Below are positions 11,541 to 26,200 of a stretch of DNA of 64,000 nucleotides, in pieces; position 1 is the first letter of the stretch; each line of letters starts with the position of its first letter. The notes beneath the pieces are model-generated. The model saw only the letters and a list, made by a program, of their open reading frames with translations, made no database searches and had not been told where the DNA came from. The DNA lies in the NCBI GenBank assembly GCA_036244855.1, contig BQKZ01000657.1:2702-66701 (forward strand), in the 5' to 3' direction. Source of the stretch: Temnopleurus reevesii (taxonomy: Eukaryota; Echinodermata; Echinoidea; Temnopleuroida; Temnopleuridae). A program made the position numbers and the translations under genes.

Positions 11541-14500
11541 TGCTTTGTCATGCAATACAGTATTTGCACATAGGCTTTGCACGATACACTATCAGTAATA
11601 TGAAAGTATTAATATTTTCATTACTTTTATTCTTTTAACTTGTTATCACTATTCTATTTACACTTTGCCTGTACTGAAACATTAAAAAATGCAGTTCACA
11701 TTGTGCAAAGTAAACATAGGCAAATTGCCAAATGAGATGCCTGAAAATTTCAAATCCCGGAAGGAAACTCATCACACTTCGTCCCCATCTTTCCCCCTTT
11801 TCCATATCAGCGACTTACAATACTAATATGCTTGCATTCCTACTTGGTAATCCCCCATACACTTCTACTTGCCTCTTTTCATATCTTACCAAAGTGCACG
11901 TATAATGGAAGGATTTATCCAGCGGGGAATAAGAAATGTAGGTAATGGCCGAATGTTATCAATAGTTGGGATCTAAAAAGTACTTTGCGTCAACACAAAC
12001 AAAGGTTAGGGGTTTAGGTAAAAATAAAAGTAAGTTCGTACGTAACTACCAAACTTGTTGTTTATAGAATGAATGTAAACTGGCTTAGAAACTCTTCATA
12101 ACAAATAATGCACAGCCTAGAAACAATGATGGAAGACTTTAATGATTCTCCTGTTCTTTAGTTTATAACACTCAGTGATGTAAATTCTGGGTCAGTGGTG
12201 AATGGTAAATTGGATAAGTGAAACATCATTCGAATCACGATCCAAACCAGTTTGGGCAAATTTGATCGTGATTTCATGTTCTTGTCCTAAATCTGTCTAG
12301 ATCCATTTTCTTCTATTTCTCCAACAATTCTAAACCCATCAAAGGATAGGATATAAATCATTAGTTAGGAAGAGGTAGGACATTGATTGTAGTTTTTAGG
12401 AGATTTTTAGTACTCTTCTATCATATCTTGGCCATGTTCTATTTGTTTGATATGTCTAATGTCCAATCTAGTTCCCATCACATTGCTTCTGTTTATTCCT
12501 GCTCCCACTTACTGCTCGATCTCTGTTCACTTTCGAACATCCATCATGTACAGTCATTTCATTTGACAGAAGCGTGTCCCATTTCAAGGAAACCTTGATA
12601 AAAATCTTACAATTTGAATTTGAAAAAAAAATGGAACAAACTATTATCTTTGCAAATCTGCAAATTAAATAAAATCTATATTTCTGAGCCACCATATATC
12701 AATATTTCGAATTTCAAATTTCAAATCTATCATGAATTATGTCAGTTCTAAAAGCTCTTTCTTTTAATGGCAGGAAATTAACTTGACTTTACACAAATTT
12801 TAAAAAAAAAATCTATTTCCCTTAAGTTATAAAACATTCCAAGTTTTGGAGAATATTTAAATAGGAAAGTAGGAGGAATTATGCATCACTGCAAAGCTTA
12901 GAGTCTGGACAAAAAATGCTAAGGTTACTAAAAATAAACGTTGGGGGACTTAGGACAGCTTTCAGGCAGCATGTCACATACTTTAGCATACATGAGAGGC
13001 ATCAAAGATTAAATGCTTCTAGCATCAAGCAGACGATACATATCATTGGTAAGTCTCAAGAGGCACCAACTCACACCACTTCAAAAGGGAACTTACGCCC
13101 TTCTTCCCCTTAACATTGACCATGAGATATTGTCTAGATGCGCAGACCAGTCAGTGTCATTAAGGCAAGGCATTGAGATTGTCAATGGGCATTAGAGGGT
13201 ACCAGCTTCACCCCTCCACCAACCCCCGTCCTAGACCCAGACCCCCGTCACAAGGGCATTACCGGTCTTATCAGCTCACACCACATATAATACACCCATG
13301 TTTCTAGACTCCCACCTTTGCTATAAAGCCCTGTCCAGTTGCATTTGTTCTATGTACCTATCTTAGGTATTCTATTCTTACTCCGCTGAGCATGCCCTTC
13401 AAAATAACTGTCCTATATCAACCCCTCTTTCAAGAAAAATTATGCAGGGTAACCCGTCTGCATTGCCGGGTATATTCATCACTAGAGAGTGCTCAAGAAT
13501 TAGCTCAAGGCATTCTGGAGAATAAGAAAGAGATGGAAAGAACGGAAGAGAAAGGGTGAACTGGAGGAATAGTATGAGGAAGAACAAAAGAATGAGAGGG
13601 AGGAGAAGGGGCTATTAGTGCGGACACACGCAAGTCTCCAGCCCTATCTACTAAAGATCTCCATCAAACAATGCTCAAAATCAGATTATTACTAAATGGT
13701 TGGCGAGAAGGCATGCTAGCGGCTATAATCTAATCAAATTACTGGCCGGTCACCACATGAGCTTCATTTAGGTATTGTCCTAATTCTACTTCAACTCTGC
13801 TAAAAGAGTCATCTTTCCTCGCATCCGTCTACTCGTGCATGCCATATACAAAATATTGCATGGTACGGTAAAAAACCTGAAAAATATACCTCAAATTACA
13901 AGGTGGAATGCTTGATGTGCAGCCGTCTATGAAAGGAGTCGTTAACGAGGGCTTCTATCTGTGTAGTATTCTAGACAGTATATTCACTGGAATCCCATAG
14001 TCTCAAGAAGTGAATTTTTAAAACTTGTCATTTGAAAACATCTTTCTATTACTCTACAGGATTAAAGAACTGAGAAGCTACATGTATTTCCATCCCACAT
14101 TCCTTCACAAGAAGATAATTTTGGCTATATCACTTTTAATTGATGTTATCAATACATAATAATGAATTCCATGCCAAATGTCTAGAATAAACCTTTTTTT
14201 ATCAAGTGCATTTTCATTGGTGTTAATTGTCTGTTAGTATGCATCAACATTTCCGCTTAAAACATCCAACATTCGAGTATTGGTAATTCTAAATGTCACT
14301 TTACCATCAGTTATCCTAATTTGGGTAGTTTAAGTCATGCCTGCGAGACATTGCAGATAATTGATTGAATTGAATTGAATCACCTGATAATGTTTAATAA
14401 TCAATTTTTGCGTCCAGAAATTCTTTTAGGGATATGTCTTGCCCTTGAAGGTTTTGGAATAAATTTCTCCCAGATGACAAAAAGTGCAAACTAAGTGACA

Positions 14501-16680
14501 ACATTTTAAAACAATCTGCAAGAACACAAAAGCCTGTATTCCGATAGCAGGGTTGAACTTGACCCAGCAATTGTCTATTTAGTAGCACTAAATATTAGGA
14601 ATATCTGTGTACGGAAAGGGAAACTAGCATCTACCAACATGGCTTCAAAATCAGAAAGTCACCAATAGCTATGCTAGGCTTCACTTTCAGACACATGTGC
14701 CGCAGTTTATAACATAGACTATGTCTGAAGGGGAAGACTAAGCACATTTATGGGCATCATCTGAAAGTTTGGCAGAGGAGCTGCTATGCTAGTTTTCCCA
14801 AACAGACACAATAACTTCAACTATCAAAAGTAAAACTGAAAAAAAAGTACTTGAATCTGGTAAACTCTTGCAAACTATTAGAATTTCTTACCAATTTTAC
14901 CGCTAGAGTTCATGGAGGTAGTTCATGCTATTCATTCATGCTATTGACTTCTCACCCATTATCTTCCACAGGCATTGGTCAATGACATTACACAAATTAC
15001 CCTCCATATTCATCCCATCCATAACTCTTTCTTCATCTTAAATCAACCTTGATTAATTATATTGGTCTCACAATACCCATATTGCTATTATTATCCTCTA
15101 TCATAAAGTGATAATATTGCTATTGTGTAAAAAAAAAAATGATTAGCTTGAAAGAACTTCAACTCAGCTAATTAATTGTAAGTAATGCCAAGCTATCGCA
15201 TTAATCTTTTATCAAAGGAACACTTATTGCGGATTGACAATTAGTACTGACATCAGTGATCGGAACTTTTCATGGCGATGGAAGGGATTCATATTGTACA
15301 AATCTAAAATGATTTTGGTTAATTAATAGAGTAGACAATAAAGCACAGACAATAAACAATCAACTGAATATTTAATAGCACTTTCGAAGAATAGAGATAC
15401 GCCTGCAACCCGCATTCTGACATGCAAATTGATAAGTCAGAGAGACATATGCTTAGTCTGAAATCTTTATGAAGAGCAATTAAGTATGCCTTCCCTTCAC
15501 ACGTTTTTTATTCCCAACTTGTAAATCAAACATCTTTGTTATTCATTGCAAGATATTTCTTCGAAAATGGCGCAGAGCTGTTGATAGAAAAGATATTGCA
15601 GTCTGTGGTCAATAAATTTCAACAGTATGTGATAGAATTCACAAATTTAATAAGCTGAAAGAGTCAATTGCCGTCAAGTCTGACATAAGCCTACAGACAC
15701 ATTGAAACAAAGGACGCCCCTCTGAGCAATTCACATATTGGGGGCCTAAATACTCATTTTCTGATTAACTAATGAGAAGTTGATTGCAAACGTCATAATT
15801 TGAGGTTTTCAGTATTGCCTTGCTTCGGTGCTGTTGATGTAATGAAACGTCAAATCAAATATCATGCGTCAGACTAGACAGAATTGACCAAACTTTATCT
15901 GTTAAGGCTTCAAAGTATTCTCTATACCACATAGAGCCCGAATCGTGCTGAAACGGCTGGAAAAACGGAATTTAATATCGCCTCTGCAAGATAAACCTAG
16001 AATTTGGGAATGGACGAAAGTACGGGTGAACTTTATTAAATGTCTATATCACAATTTTCCCCAAATATAAACCCTGTTTACACAGTTCAAAGTTACATAC
16101 CAACTCTGTTTTTTCTCTGGCTATGAATTAAAAAATAAAATGTTCCCTACTCTTGACCTTTTGAACAAATTAATGAATTGAATTATAAGCAAAAACAATG
16201 CCTATTTGAATTTGAAAACTTTATTGGGGTCAATTTCATTTTCAAGTTTATATATTAAACAGTTTTCATATAATTCACAAAACACAAGACATAACCAACA
16301 ACATTCAGACAAATGAATATCCCCAAATATCTGTGAAATAGATCTCATTCAAACAATATATAATATTCATTTTCATTACACATAAAATAAACTTTGAATA
16401 TACTTTTTTCACATACCTACTTTGTATTAATAATTCTACCTGGCACAATTGATAACAACTGTATACATATTGTCTATTTGGAACAAAAAGGGTATTGACT
16501 CAAATTTAGGGGTATGGAATTATTGATATCAGCTTGTTTGTGTTATTCTGCTTCTTTATGATACACACAAAGTTTTAGTATTATATATCTAACTATATAT
16601 CAATAAAATCAGATAACATTAACATTCATGTCAATTAAATTTCTGATCTAGAAGGGCATTAAACCAAGAGATTCAGGGCC
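11541..16680. other. Long gene-free stretch, no feature recognised
   Basis: Mostly AT-rich non-coding DNA. A short C-rich segment lies at about 13200-13265. Frames do not exceed about 75 codons, which chance explains. I found no inverted-repeat element or repeat shared with the rest of the window. Confidence 0.35.
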
Positions 16681-16720
16681 AGAAGGGCGCTAATCCTACT
16701 AAATGTATTAGAGCCCTTCT
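16681..16720. repeat. Short inverted repeat (hairpin)
   Basis: Arms AGAAGGGCGCTAAT (16681-16694) and ATTAGAGCCCTTCT (16707-16720) pair with one mismatch around a 12-nt loop. A further GAAGGGCATTAAACC at about 16650 echoes the left arm. Possibly a remnant of a small foldback element. No transcript evidence can be read here. Confidence 0.6.
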
Positions 16721-16949
16721 ACTTTAGCAAGTTTAACCCAGTCCCAGTTGTTCATTATACACATACAAATATGTTAATGTGCTTATCTTGTAATAGTTAA
16801 TATGAATTAACTTCCTTCAGGCTCCAAACAGAAAATATAGTTTTAAATAGCAACTACATATAATATCAACCTCTTAAAGGAGTTTTCTTATCAAAAGGGG
16901 TAAAGATAAGAAAGAATGTAAAAAATTTTGTTCTTAATCTCATGCATAT

Positions 16950-17560
16950 TGTAGTAAATATTCATCTGCAGTAGATGTGAAACAACTGAAAATAGTTAGT
17001 AACCTGGGCTAAAGCCATGGTAATAGTAATACAAAACGTGTCTCGCACAGCATAAATTCATTCCACCATCTCTAATCTCTAAAACACTGTTACTTAAATT
17101 AAGCTATCCAATTACACTTTTGATTAAAGTTACAGAATTTTAGATAATAAAAAATATACAAATAACAAGTAAGGTTCATATGACAGTTAATATATCAATA
17201 TACAATGCACTTGATCTCACTTTGGGTCTTGTAGAATCTATTCAAATGATCGACTTTAATGCTGAATGTTTAATATACTGCAACTAATATCTGCTTGTCA
17301 ATGGATCATCCTTTGATAGACATAAAGAAATAAAGACATAAAGAAATAAGATAGGGAATATCAAATTTGAAAATCTTTTAAAAATCACAAAATATACAAA
17401 AGTAGCATTTATAGGACAGGTAATATTCATCTGTAGTAGATGTGAAATAACTGTAAATAGATTTCATTACTTATTGGCTTTACTTCATTAATTCAATCCA
17501 TCATCTCCGCATCCTAATGTTTACATAATCTCAAATAAAACTGCCAATAATCGTCCTGTC
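16950..17560 (+). repeat. Diverged direct repeat of about 130 bp, period about 460 bp
   Basis: The segment around 16958-17080 recurs at about 17421-17520. Shared words include ATATTCATCTG, AGTAGATGTGAAA, ACTG.AAATAG, and later AATTCA.TCCA.CATCTC. Between the copies at about 17321-17350 is a perfect 16-bp tandem (GACATAAAGAAATAA twice). Non-coding. This is probably a local duplication that has decayed. Confidence 0.5.
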
Positions 17561-18229
17561 CCTACATCAAACCTGGCAGTTTTTGTATCGTTCTCTCGTA
17601 AACATTCAGTCACAATCTTTCCTCATACTGGCGCAATATGAGTCACATTTCTAGGATCAAAGCATGGTGATTCTGATTAAATGAACAACACTGACACTTA
17701 TTAGAGCGCGCCAACGGTTTATTTATGGGTGTCTTCTTACGCCTCTGCGCCATGCCGCGAACAATAGCGGAGATTGCAAGTTGGGTCAACGTGGATCGGG
17801 AATCAGCCTCATGCAGATGTTTCTAGAGTTATTTTTCCATCACGATTCACTCTTTAAATGACAATTTTAAGATTGTTGAGAATAATTTTTCATCGAGCTG
17901 ACGTGAGCTAATCGATTGGAAAGAAGAATTCCCGACCCGATAGGATTTAGGATAAGCACGATCCGCCATATTTTGAGCTGCATTCAAGGCTCTTTTAGGG
18001 GAAGGTTGAGTGGGATGACATGTTTTGAACTCCTGCATATCCCAAACAGGTGCAGGATTATTAAAATATAAAGGATCCTTTTCCTGAAGTTACATTCTAT
18101 ATGGAGATCAGAAAGATGACTAGAATAGGCAGAGAAATATGGATGATTATATAATTGTTCACTATTACTTCTGCAAAAAAAAAATTGTATTTTGATTCTA
18201 TCAGGACAGAGTGCCTATCTTTTTACAGG
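17561..18229. other. No gene recognised; CpG-rich patch at 17700-17790
   Basis: The patch at about 17700-17790 contains several CGC/GCG words in otherwise AT-rich DNA and could be regulatory. The 63-codon - frame at 17847-18038 has no recognisable features. Confidence 0.3.
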
Positions 18230-18430
18230 GTATCGAAAGAAAGTTGCAATCAATTAAAATATTGCAGTTGATCAGCAATGGCCAATAAAAATTACTATTG
18301 TATCTAAAAATCCTTAGGAAATGTGACTATTAGAATAGTAATTTCAATGTGCAATCAATTTGTATTTCATTTGCAACGTATTGCAAGGTCCTGTTATAAA
18401 GCAATATTTGTTGCTCAGAAAACTGAGCAA
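18230..18430. mobile_element. Strongly diverged relative of the TGTTGCTCAAA MITE family
   Basis: The order of words GTTGCAATCAATT, ATTGCAGTTGATC, GCCAATAAAAATTACTATTG and later TTTGCAACG follows the interior of the element at 62205-62377. The terminal G-rich ends are not recognisable. The right edge carries a perfect hairpin, TTGCTCAG-AAAA-CTGAGCAA, at 18411-18430. It could also be an independent related family. Confidence 0.45.
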
Positions 18431-20861
18431 GACAACTACTACATCGATTGCACCACTGACGGACACAACTAGATACAACTTCAAGGAGGATCCTTAAAGC
18501 AGATAAATAGTATCCTGGTGTGATTAAACTTAGATCAATAGACCAATTTGTTGACTATTGTACATCAATCATAGAATTTTAATTGCTGCTGCATAACAGA
18601 TATATAATGTCCTACTTTGATTGATTGTGCCCTTTTGAATAATTTAGTTGACGAATATTTCTAAAAGAAACGCACATCACTATGTCTTGTTTGTCCCTAT
18701 ATACATATAGCACTGTTTTCCATAGACACAAATCCAGCAATCTATTAGGCTCACTCTAACGAGGCAGCGATTGAGGAACGAGGTTAGAAATCTCTTACCC
18801 CTCTCCTATCCTTCTAATTGGCTCCGAAGAAATCAATCTGGTGTATCCCTCTTTCCATGCTGTTAACCAGTGGTGGAGAGTTACAACGGTACTAGTTCAA
18901 GGCTCTCATCTCAGAAGGAGACAATACTTTGAGTAGTACCACTTAGATCTTAAGCCCCATCAGAGAGGTGGAACTACACCGACAAAAGAACTCTGGGATA
19001 GCATCTCGTACTTCTCCCCATCAACGTCATCCCTCGCTATCTCATCTCTGCCAATATTGCATTGGGCATTCATGTGTGTCTCACATGAATGTTTCACATC
19101 AGTAGCTTAGTGCAATATCTATTTACGATGGACATTGTTAAAAAATAACCCTGAAAAAAAAATACTCAAGAAAATTTTAATTTCAAAGAGAGGATCAATA
19201 TTTATGTAAGACATGGATACAGATAATTACAAAGGTTGTATACCACTGCTATGTTGATTAAAAGTTTACCATTACATAATTTCACAATCACATTATGCTG
19301 TTTTGCCATTAGCAATTCGTGATTGGCCTTTGTATCGATCAAATCATAAACAAAATCCTCTCTAGTAGTTAGTTTGGATCTCTCAAAATATGCTCGATTT
19401 CAGACATAATCCTTTAGTTAATTTTGCTTTGATAAACCTAAATAGATCAATTTCTTAATGTAATGCAATTTCTTTCTATTTAACTGCCTTCATCAGACGA
19501 AAGAAATAGTTCAATGACCTGCTTTGATATAAGTTATCAAAATTAGATCATATTTCATTCTATCAATTTCTTTGGGAACCTAGATAATTTCTTAATTAAG
19601 TTTGAGAGATTGCACGTCTTCCAATAGCAAAGGCATTTACAAAATAGATGGGTTAATGGTTATGTTTTCTTCCCCAAGGAATATATTAATGATTAAAGGT
19701 TTTAAAAGGGCACTCAATGAACTTTACAAGCCATGGACAGAGGATGGATGCGGATTAAAGTTCAAATTATTGACACGCCTATAAATAGGCTTGATTAATA
19801 AAAGTCAACTGCTTGCGTCATATGGCCGTAAAAAAGAGTATTCACAAATAGGACTATTCATAAACAAAATGACGTGGGTCATCATAGATAGCTAATAAAA
19901 GAAAAATTGCTTCTTCACTCTAAAACAGGGTGGAGACTGTCTGGTTAGATGGGAATTAGGCTTTGAATGTGATAAGTATTTATTTGAAATATTTAGAAAG
20001 GTTTTAATGTTATAATTTAATCTTCTCTTATTGAAGTGACATTTAATCATGATTTTCTTTTTTTTCTTGATAGAGTTTAAATCAACCATAATGAAAAAAA
20101 AATGTCTTCAGCGAAGGATAATTTCATAGTGGTTTGAAAATAAAACTAGTGAAAGATATTTATCGATAGGCTTTTGATTGTTGGAAGTTCCATTATAGAA
20201 TAACAAAAAAATATTAAAAAATAGACATATTCATTAATGGAATATAGAGGCAATACAATTCCTTAAATCTTTCCATCAACTCCTAAAGAAACAAGGATTA
20301 CAAATAAAATACCAATAGAAAATTTTTCAACAATGGAAAAAATATTCAAACTGATGCAGCCACAAAATAAAAAATGATAATGATAAATGATATACCATAC
20401 ATTTGCTGTTAAATACTCCTCAAGACACAGAAAGTACCAAAAAGAATTATAGCTGATCAAAAGCATTGTCTGTCATTATACACTTCCTTGAAATCGTTTT
20501 TAAATATATCACCAATTTCTTATCAGGAACATTCAAAGCATTTTTTTTTAATGATTACCAGAACCAGATTTAATTGAGACAACTGAATAGAACTTTGAAT
20601 AGAACTTGGAGACCAAGATCTCCCAGATGTGTTGTTAGCATAATAAGATGATATGGTCATCCCCATAACGGAGTCCAACTGAGAGGCTTAATAGACTGAA
20701 TCCCCTCCTCCACACAGCTTCATCATCGCCCTGACAACATCATCGCAGACAAACGCAGAGCAATGACCTCAGTTAGAGGATGGAGTGAGAATTATGATTT
20801 TGGAATATTGGAGGTAGAGATTAGAGAATGCAAATTGTGAGAAGCAAATCCAGTGAATGAT
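18431..20861. other. No gene recognised; GC-richer patch at 18760-19120
   Basis: The patch at about 18760-19120 is richer in GC than its surroundings and contains a small hairpin (ATTCATGTG / CACATGAAT, about 19067-19088). It has no long frame on either strand, so a conserved non-coding or regulatory element is possible but unproven. The remainder is AT-rich with nothing recognised. Confidence 0.3.
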
Positions 20862-21022
20862 TTCACTTTTCATTTTTTGATTAGCAGTTTTAGACATTGA
20901 GGAAGCATTTTCAACACTCTACTGTAAGTTTCTATGTGAAAAAGTTTCTAAACAAAATGTGGTTTGCAAAGCATTCATGCTAAGATGTATAGCAAATTGC
21001 AATCCAAGAGCAGGAAAATTAT
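20862..21022 (+). repeat. Dispersed repeat, copy 1 (second copy at 61540)
   Basis: About 160 bp share ordered words with 61540-61696 at roughly three-quarters identity by eye. Shared words include GATTAGCAGTTT, AGACATTG, TTCAACACT, GAAAAAGTT, CTAAACAAAA, CATGCTAA, TAGCAAATTGC and AGGAAAATTAT. Non-coding. The family is unidentified. Confidence 0.65.
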
Positions 21023-22759
21023 ACACGTAAATCTAAAATTAATGTGAAAGGACTTGATAATCAATGGCCATGGACATTCTTTTCTTTTTGTCAAATTATT
21101 AATTTTTGGTCATTGAATATTTTGACAATCAACCTTGATTTACTTAGTGATTTTGTTATTCTTAGCTAACCCTCAAGAGAGGAAAATGTTCTGGAGATAT
21201 TAATGAAAATTATCACCTACTTGTGGATGAAGGCATGAAGGATTTCAAAATCATGGAAATTAAAGGGGCAGGCATATAGATTTAATGAAATAATTTAATG
21301 AATCATGGTCAAAACATCTTACAGTAATATCTGAATGACCTGTTTAGCAATAGATCTCCCGCTATTTCCATCCCTAAACCTTGAAATCTTGACAACAACA
21401 AAAGTTTTTAAAATTTAAATCATCATTTCCTCATTACAAGTACAGTACTTCACATCATTCACATTTTGATGATAATATTTTTATTGTTCCTAGATCTACT
21501 TTGACAGAGATTAAAAACTAGACAACGTCTAACTTAAGATTTGCAAGAAATTAGCAACAGTATATGAGGGTCTCCTGCTCCATAAAGCAATTTATAAAGA
21601 AAAAAAATCATAAAAGAATGATTCATTTCATATTCATGATAAAACATGATAAAAAAGAAGAATAATGTGATTAATTCCCTTTTAATTCAAATTAGGCATC
21701 CTTTGATGAAATGAAAATAACTTGTATGCAAAAGACTAGTCAGAAAAAGAAACACTTTACACCTAATTACAACCCGAAGCAGGCACCTTTAAAGATAGGG
21801 TTGAAACGAAGGCGGGGACGGATCATCCACGTGACGGAAGGAAGGATGCAGAAGGATGTAAAGTACACTCGGTTGGTATTAGCGTAACATATGAGCAAGG
21901 ATAATATCCGTAAGGGATAACAGATAATCAATCAATGGCCTCTGATTGGAATATAAGAAAAAATAATCATCACGGGCCGTGACATCATGGCTGACATTAA
22001 TGTCCAGTGTGAAGGATTGTGTCGACATTCAAGGCGGGAGCTATTACGGATAATGACCCCTTCTCTCTATCAATCTATGCTAATCCTCGTCTTCCTCATC
22101 GATAATACTGAATATTTTTAGGCATGATCTTTGGACATGATTACATGTACTTTCAGAGATTATTCTAATAGGAAAGGCTAAGAGGAGAGGAGAGGATAAG
22201 GTTGCAAAAGCGTCGGTAATTGCAGCATTTATTGGAAATGATTTATTCATTTCTTACATCAATGCCAGAAAATTGCAAGATTTCCATGCTAATTGCTTGC
22301 AGGCATGTGCACCTCAATGAACTTTTAAGGGAGCAATCACCGATTATGACGATTTTATGAGTGTTCACGAATTGATTCTCATAAAAAATATTTTTGCTAT
22401 AAAAATATACAGAAACGACACCAAATTTAAAGAAATTTAAATGAGCAAATGAATGTTCAGACTGCTGTGACTATGGAAAACATGTATTTTTCTATGTCTT
22501 TAGAAAATAAGAAAAGAAAAAGAAAAGAAAATCAGCATATGGTGTTAGATAGCCTGCTAATGCGCATGTAGATAACTCAAATCACTCTTTAACATTAGGC
22601 AGTAAACTAGAAATTACCTGCATCATTTCATTTCTGTATGCACATCTTAAATCAGGCATACAATGTCTTACAATATAACAACTAACAACAAATATAAACA
22701 TATGATGAAGAATTATGATAATAGCTCTAGAAAGAAATACTGGCCAAGCCAGTTGATTT
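21023..22759. other. No feature recognised
   Basis: AT-rich non-coding DNA. A segment at about 21780-22080 is somewhat richer in GC and contains ACGTGACGG and GGGCCGTGACATCATGG. No reading frame or repeat structure accompanies it. Confidence 0.35.
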
Positions 22760-23257
22760 TAATTCAGGGTTCCAATAATTTAAAGAGAACAAATTCCCTG
22801 ATTTTACCCTGATGAATTTTACAATTATAATTTTGGCAACATAATTCACTCATTCTGACCTGTTATGATGCATCCTTAATTAACAAATGAATATTGTATC
22901 AATAGGCGGATTTACTTATATTTTCAATTGTATGTGTTTTTCTTATCACTGAACGTAGTTACGTGTTATCCCTTTAAACCGTTTGATAATAATAAGACAA
23001 CAATACTTGGAATCCAGTTTGCATACATTACTCGTTGCTATGTCGGGCAAGCCTCGGACAAGCTTTAGGGTTGGAAAGAACAACCTTTGTGTTAAAGGTA
23101 TGCATAAAATTTCCATTTATTAGTAAACCCACCTATTCCCTGTTTTTCCCTGATTTGAGGAATTTCTATCAAATTCCCTGACTTCTCCCTGACTTGACAA
23201 AATGAAACTCATTTTCCAGATTTTTTTTTTAGGTAGAGTGGGATCCCTGTAATTTAA
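22760..23257. mobile_element. Probable MITE or foldback element with CAGGG/CCCTG ends
   Basis: The left end AATTCAGGGTTCC (22761) is the inverse of the right end GGGATCCCTGTAATTT (to 23256). Subterminal words repeat in clusters: TTCCCTGATTTTACCCTGA on the left, and several TTCCCTGA or TCCCTGACTT words near 23140-23200. TTTAATT abuts both ends and may be the target duplication. No coding capacity. Boundaries are approximate. Confidence 0.5.
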
Positions 23258-26200
23258 TTGGCACTGATCTGTGCAAAACGATATTATGAGCAAGAAACAA
23301 AATCATAAATTAGGTAAAACCATTTTTTGGAGGGTGATGAGGGGCTTTAATTTTTATTACATCAGTAAATGTTTAATTCATGAACAATGATGTTCGCTAA
23401 AATATGTAAACGCAAGTCAATGATGGATCATTTCAAATCGACGAACATCAATCTATCTTCCTTGCCTAGGGGCAAAGGATGAATAGGACAGACCCACGTT
23501 CGCCATAGAAGCTATTTCACCAAAGATCGATTTTAAAATGAGGATATCAAATCCATAGAGATATCTGGGTAAAATCTGAGCCTCTTCTCAGCAGAGGCTC
23601 TCAACCCAAGAGACTTTGTATGACAATACTCAGAATCATACTTGGTAGAACTTCGAGGTGGCATATTTTTAGGAGGAAACCTCTGCTATTTTTGTTTGTC
23701 AAATTTGGCACTAGTTTGGATATTTCAGAGTAATAAACTTATAGCGCAAACTGTGCTGATAAGACTAATAACCAGAACTTTGACAGTTACTTTGGACAGT
23801 ATTTAGTGGGGAAGAAGAAGAATACATACCAATTTTCATAGTTTAGTACCAAACTTGTTCTTGAATTTAATTTGGGTTAACATTCAAGCAGGAGGAATTG
23901 TTAAATGTAGCATAAAAATACAAAAATGTAGGGGAAAAGTAACTGAGGAAGTATGGTACAATTTATACTTGTATTTTGTTGATATATTTACACCTTTTAG
24001 GGGCAGATGTACTTCAATGCTTATGGAACAAAATCAGAGCAGATTAAAGCTCATGAACGCATATTTTCCAACTTATATGGAGCAAACATGAAACTAGATA
24101 TATACAACTACAATTTCATTTCATTTTGAGCATGTTTGATCATTTTTAGTTGCTCACTCTTCACAAAGGTAGTCTCAGTAATGACGTATTTCTCATTCAA
24201 TAAAGTAGAACGCCATCATTCTTTTAATTTCATCTTGGCGACTCGGTGCTTGCGTGGAGAGGATATGAGACCTCTAGGACGATGTTTGCATTAGGTATTA
24301 AGTGAAAATACTACTAAACCTCAGCAAATTTATCCTGGCATCTTCAAATTAGGTCAACGGGTGTTTTCCTTTAAAAAAAAAGACAAGCAAGCACATTTGA
24401 AGTCGGGCATCATGATTTCTGGCCCCCCTTGAGAGGCAGAGGAGAGATAGATGGAGAGTGTGGTCTCTTTCTCTCTGTTCAGCATCACTTCTGTACAAGA
24501 CTGGTGTTTACCGAGACTTCATTGGCATAATATTGAGGGAGGAGGATGGCCAGCAAATAAGACATGACTTCTCACGCCGTCGAGACGGGGCATTCGTGAG
24601 AATAGAATCTAGAGAGCGTATTCAGAGCTTTTAAATCATTCTCAAGCATTTCAATTAACTTGGGATTTTTGGGGAGTGACTTTGTCATATTCTAGTTTGC
24701 ACGAATGTGAGTGCTCAAGGCAAGTTAAGGCACATGGAGACTTTTCCTCTGGAGTAAATGCTGTCAGGAAGTGACAATCGATTCATATTCCGAAACGAAT
24801 TCGCTCACTCGAAGATCAACAAAAGCATGTTTTAAATCAATTACCACAAGACTACACAATGTTTTGACCTTTTTCTCTCTTCATCCACAACACACGATCC
24901 TTTTTTATTTCACCAAACAATATCACTACTAAAACGAGGACTGTTCCCATAGAGATTCCAGTTGTTGCTGCAAATTTACAGCTCAACGAATTAACTATTT
25001 ATGAAATTATCGAGAGACAGCAATAGCCCTACAGCCCACACGAGACAACTATTTCTTTTATTTTCTTTCGGTGCAAGATCTTATTGATGCTTTTTGGTGA
25101 TCTTATGACAAGAGAGTGAATGCACATGGGTAGCAGACCAGAAATGATGTAAAGTCAAACTGAATGAATGGGAATGAAGATGAATGTTAGGGTTCAATGT
25201 TTGGAGCCCTAATCTGTCGGGACCGCTTGCTGTGCCATCAATCTGTACATTTTCAATACCTCCATGGATGAGTTCTTACCAACCAGATAGCAAGCTCTAA
25301 CTGCTTAAAAAATTCCGTCTCATTTTTTGGATATCTCATTTACTTATTCATTTTATTGAATCACTCATTCATTGATTTATTCAATAATCTATATACTGTT
25401 TATCCAATCTTTCAATTTAGATATTTATCAATCTATCAATCATTGAATTTTGTGAGAAAAGAGGATGTTTTTGCACCCCCTTAAGATTTTCACCTTTTTC
25501 CATGCTTTAGGAATGAGAGGTATATGACTTAGTTGACCCCATGACTTAGTTGACACCCATTTCAATAGAATAAAACAAATACTTGTATTTCGTATTAGAA
25601 GCATTATAGCATATTCATTTTCAATGGAAGCATAATCTACATCTTTTTAACTTCATTGTATACATTCCTTGTTAACTCAACAGGAATAGACTACCTTTGC
25701 ATACATTACAAATATTCTTGTGTAGTTTTCATTTATCATATACTTGAATGAATAATTATCTGAGATCTTTTTAACACAAAAAAAAAACAGTAGACTACAT
25801 TTGAAACGCATTTCCAAACATTATCCTCATTTGTCTTTCATAAAAAATGTTTGCTCACTCGGCAGTGAGAAATGACCCAAAGATTGTGTGCTCAATATCA
25901 TACTAACGGTAACAAGATAGTGACCATATTCTTCCGGCAAACAAGCTCCCAGACAATTTTTCATAACTTGTCAAAGATAAACTGTTATCTTTGTGATATA
26001 TACCTTTCTTCCATTATCTCCAGCTTTTCAACAATTTGCCAAAGAAAGCAGAAAGCTGACATAGTACACTCTGCAAAGAAACCTATCCTCCGTAATTCCA
26101 CATCTCTTTGACGGACATCAAATTAAAATGCATTAAAGAGCATGAGTGGGTTGGTTAGCACAAAACGGTATAATATCCATCAAAGTACATTATCTCCATC